Below, in pieces: positions 5,789-7,176 of a stretch of DNA of 7,176 nt. Below the pieces are notes generated by a model. That model was not told the DNA's origin and made no database searches. It saw nothing but the letters and a program-made list of their open reading frames with translations. The stretch is from JANLQX01 sp031368095. Lineage in GTDB: Bacteria; Actinomycetota; Acidimicrobiia; Acidimicrobiales; JANYDT01. How positions within the stretch are numbered: the first letter of the stretch is position 1; each line of letters opens with the position of its first letter. The position numbers were made by a program, and so were the translations under genes. The stretch spans positions 1 through 7,176 of the forward strand of contig JANLQX010000399.1 in assembly GCA_031368095.1 (NCBI GenBank), written 5' to 3'.

Positions 5789-6855
5789 GCAACACCCTCC
5801 CGGCCGCGGTCGCGGACACCCAAGCCGGGAGCATCGTTGGGAACGACGCGCCCGTCGACATACATCGCCCCGACGAAGGGGTCGTTAAGCAGATTGAGAT
5901 GGCTATCGAGGTCGATGGCATCGACGAACGGGGCCAGCTGCGCTCCGGCCGAGATGGCGAGTGACGACTCGCCCATGCAGCCAATCATGATCCGCAGTCC
6001 ATGAGCCCGAGCGGTGTGGATGACGCGGAGCCCCCCGCGAATTCCACCGCACTTCATCAGCTTCAGGTTCACGCCGTGCGTCACCGGAGCGAGTCGGGCC
6101 ACATCGGCCGCAACACGAATGGACTCATCGAGGAAGACCGGAATCGGCGACGACGAAAACACTGCGGCAAACCCATCTTCGTCGTGCGCCGACAGGGGCT
6201 GCTCAACTTCGAGTGCGCCGCAGTCGGCCAGCCACCGACACATCATCTGCGCGCCTACGACATCCCAACCACCATTGGCATCGACCCGCCACAATGGCGC
6301 AAAGCCAGCGAGCGCGGCCGATTCTTGGACGGCAGCGAACATTTCCTGATCCGCCTCGACGCCCGCCGGATGGCCAAGCTTGACCTTGAGATACAACGCG
6401 CGCGTACGATGCAGAATCTCCGGAACGACGGTGCGAATCACATCGGGCGGATTGATCCCGATCGTGAGCGACGTCGGTGGCACCCGGCGCACGTCACCAC
6501 CGAGAAGCCGCCACACCGGCCGCTGCAACGTGCGTCCCCACCAGTCGTGACACGCCATGTCCAGCGCGGCGCGGACCGCACCACGGTCCGATGCGCCAAT
6601 TGCCGCGAGTGTCGCGTCGATCACCTCGAACTCGTCGGGCGCCACGTCGTGCAGTGCCACCGCCCACTCGCCGAGATCAAGCTCGGCCGACTCGGCACTA
6701 TCGGCGGTAACGTCCGACGGCGCCATCTCGCCCTGCCCCGACACTCCGTTGTGCACGACCGTGACAATCACGTTCGTCGACGAACGAATCGTGCCCCGAC
6801 TGATCGTGAGCGCGTGACGTTTGGTGAGTTCGACGCGCCGAGACGTGATGATCAT
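5785..6855 (-). CDS. Enolase-superfamily dipeptide epimerase / DgcA-like racemase
   Basis: A 356-residue member of the muconate-lactonising subgroup of the enolase superfamily. The N-terminal capping domain runs to about 120 and the barrel follows. Catalytic parts are complete: Lys157 and Lys159 (LKVKLG), metal ligands Asp192 (VDANGGW), Glu218 (VEQPL) and Asp243 (LDES), and the opposite base Lys265 in NLKLMKCGG, followed by GCMGES (292-297). Asp315-Leu-Asp317 matches the Asp-x-Asp that binds the free amino group of the substrate in Ala-Glu-type dipeptide epimerases. Two roles fit: L-Ala-D/L-Glu epimerisation in murein-peptide recycling, or N-acetyl-D-Glu racemisation beside DgcN. The neighbour favours the second, the Asp-x-Asp the first. 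It is first gene of a two-gene operon; the DUF1611 gene overlaps it by 4 bp. ATG lacks a ribosome site but has a TANNNT box 9 bases upstream, suggesting a leaderless start. Confidence 0.93.
   Translation of the reverse strand: MIITSRRVELTKRHALTISRGTIRSSTNVIVTVVHNGVSGQGEMAPSDVTADSAESAELDLGEWAVALHDVAPDEFEVIDATLAAIGASDRGAVRAALDMACHDWWGRTLQRPVWRLLGGDVRRVPPTSLTIGINPPDVIRTVVPEILHRTRALYLKVKLGHPAGVEADQEMFAAVQESAALAGFAPLWRVDANGGWDVVGAQMMCRWLADCGALEVEQPLSAHDEDGFAAVFSSSPIPVFLDESIRVAADVARLAPVTHGVNLKLMKCGGIRGGLRVIHTARAHGLRIMIGCMGESSLAISAGAQLAPFVDAIDLDSHLNLLNDPFVGAMYVDGRVVPNDAPGLGVRDRGREGVA
5795..5801 (-). promoter_or_regulatory. Ribosome binding site of the DUF1611 gene
   Basis: GGGAGGG on the minus strand, inside the last codons of the epimerase gene and 6 bases before the GTG at 5788. 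It fixes this GTG as the start in preference to the ATG eleven codons further in. Confidence 0.75.
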
Positions 6856-6864
6856 CGCGACCCG

Positions 6865-6870
6865 AACTTA
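6865..6870 (-). promoter_or_regulatory. -10 box of a probable leaderless promoter for the epimerase-DUF1611 operon
   Basis: TAAGTT on the minus strand fits TANNNT and ends 9 bases before the ATG, the same spacing as at the SDR and thioesterase starts. The -35 match is poor (AACTTG at a 17-bp spacer). A 10-bp palindrome, GATGATCATC (6847-6856), covers the start codon and could be an operator half or chance. Confidence 0.45.
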
Positions 6871-6998
6871 GTGGTGGCTGCCGCCGCCAAGTTGTCGATC
6901 GCCCGCCGTCCTTCGGACACCGCACCAGCGCTGCGGCGGACTCCATGAAGCACGCGTGGTAGTTCGAGGCGCGGCTCGCCGGGTGCGACACTGGCCCG

Positions 6999-7097
6999 GT
7001 GGGAACAACCTTCGCCGGTCCATGGGACGTGATTGTCGTCGGGGCCGGCACCGCCGGATGCGTCGTCGCTGAGCGATTGAGCCGCACCGGGCGACAG
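6999..7097 (+). pseudogene. GMC-type FAD oxidoreductase, N-terminal fragment only
   Basis: From the GTG at 6999 the plus strand reads GTTFAGPWDVIVVGAGTAGCVVAERLSRTGR, the FAD-binding βαβ opening of glucose-methanol-choline oxidoreductases, with the dinucleotide motif GAGTAG at about residues 15-20. A normal family member would continue with a run such as VLLLEAGP. Instead the frame turns to QQPCVQGQLAVCLAVDR, which resembles nothing in the family although no stop occurs before the window end. The homology therefore breaks at about 7095-7100. The fragment diverges from the epimerase operon with 143 bp between starts. No ribosome site is clear before the GTG. It may be a rearranged remnant or a chimeric assembly join; an intact gene (if the join is artificial) would be about 500 codons. 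Confidence 0.6.
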
Positions 7098-7176
7098 CAG
7101 CCTTGCGTCCAGGGCCAGCTTGCGGTATGTCTCGCGGTAGACCGTGTAGTTGATCAGGGCCATCGACGGGATCGCC
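7098..7176 (-). CDS. Unrecognised protein fragment, entering from the right edge
   Basis: On the minus strand the last ~80 bases read AIPSMALINYTVYRETYRKLALDARLL with strongly GC-rich third positions, the style of a real gene here. I do not recognise the family. The frame stays open past 7098 into the antisense of the GMC fragment down to about 6852, but there it carries no protein-like features, so the true homology probably ends at the same junction where the GMC gene breaks. Evidence is coding style only. Confidence 0.3.

Noticed and set aside
6001..6948. 315-codon open frame on the plus strand opposite the epimerase
   Set aside because: It is Arg/His-rich without protein-like hydrophobic patterning. 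The minus strand carries a complete enolase-superfamily catalytic set.

Overview
The window looks like chromosome from a high-GC actinobacterium. GC-rich third positions, GTG and TTG starts, and TANNNT -10 boxes placed almost on the start codon all point that way. The gene mix (HSD10-like dehydrogenase, ACAD10-type phosphotransferase, two-hotdog thioesterase, DUF1611 protein plus dipeptide epimerase) would suit Acidimicrobiia, but that placement is an inference from style and no marker gene confirms it.

Left part (1-1183). A tyrosine-recombinase gene reads leftward off the window edge and is broken by one extra base near 314-320. Upstream of it are four CCGATAC repeats, a terminator-like hairpin, tRNA-Arg(ACG) and tRNA-Ser(GCT), all oriented leftward. 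This is the usual anatomy of an element integrated at the 3' end of tRNA-Arg, with its body lying outside the window. Between tRNA-Ser and the next gene is 250 bp of non-coding DNA holding a decaying 17-18 bp repeat array with copies in both orientations.

Middle (1184-4739). Three leftward genes follow one another: an orphan ABC ATPase of the ModF/YlmA type, an HSD10-like short-chain dehydrogenase, and an APH-fold phosphotransferase 11 bp behind it. The SDR has its own promoter-like box enclosed in a perfect 9-bp inverted repeat, a strong operator candidate. A two-hotdog thioesterase diverges from the ABC gene across only 28 bp. SDR, phosphotransferase and thioesterase fit acyl-CoA (fatty acid or branched-chain amino acid) metabolism, though no substrate can be read from the sequence.

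Right part (4736-7176). A leftward two-gene operon encodes a dipeptide-epimerase-like enolase-superfamily enzyme followed, with a 4-bp GTGA overlap, by a DUF1611 P-loop protein. The pair matches the DgcA/DgcN D-glutamate route (D-Glu to N-acetyl-D-Glu to N-acetyl-L-Glu) known from marine proteobacteria and haloarchaea. The epimerase, however, keeps the Asp-x-Asp typical of true dipeptide epimerases, so Ala-D/L-Glu epimerisation in peptidoglycan peptide recycling is an equal alternative. The operon's stop codon interlocks with that of the thioesterase inside one CTAG. Divergently upstream is the first ~33 codons of a GMC-type flavoprotein, which then abruptly loses homology. The remaining ~80 bp look like coding sequence on the opposite strand, so there is a junction near 7095-7100 (rearrangement or assembly chimera).

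No wholly new system is evident. The best leads are the actinobacterial DUF1611/epimerase pair, the operator at the SDR start, the repeated TANNNT-N9-ATG start architecture, and the tRNA-Arg integration site with its repeats.
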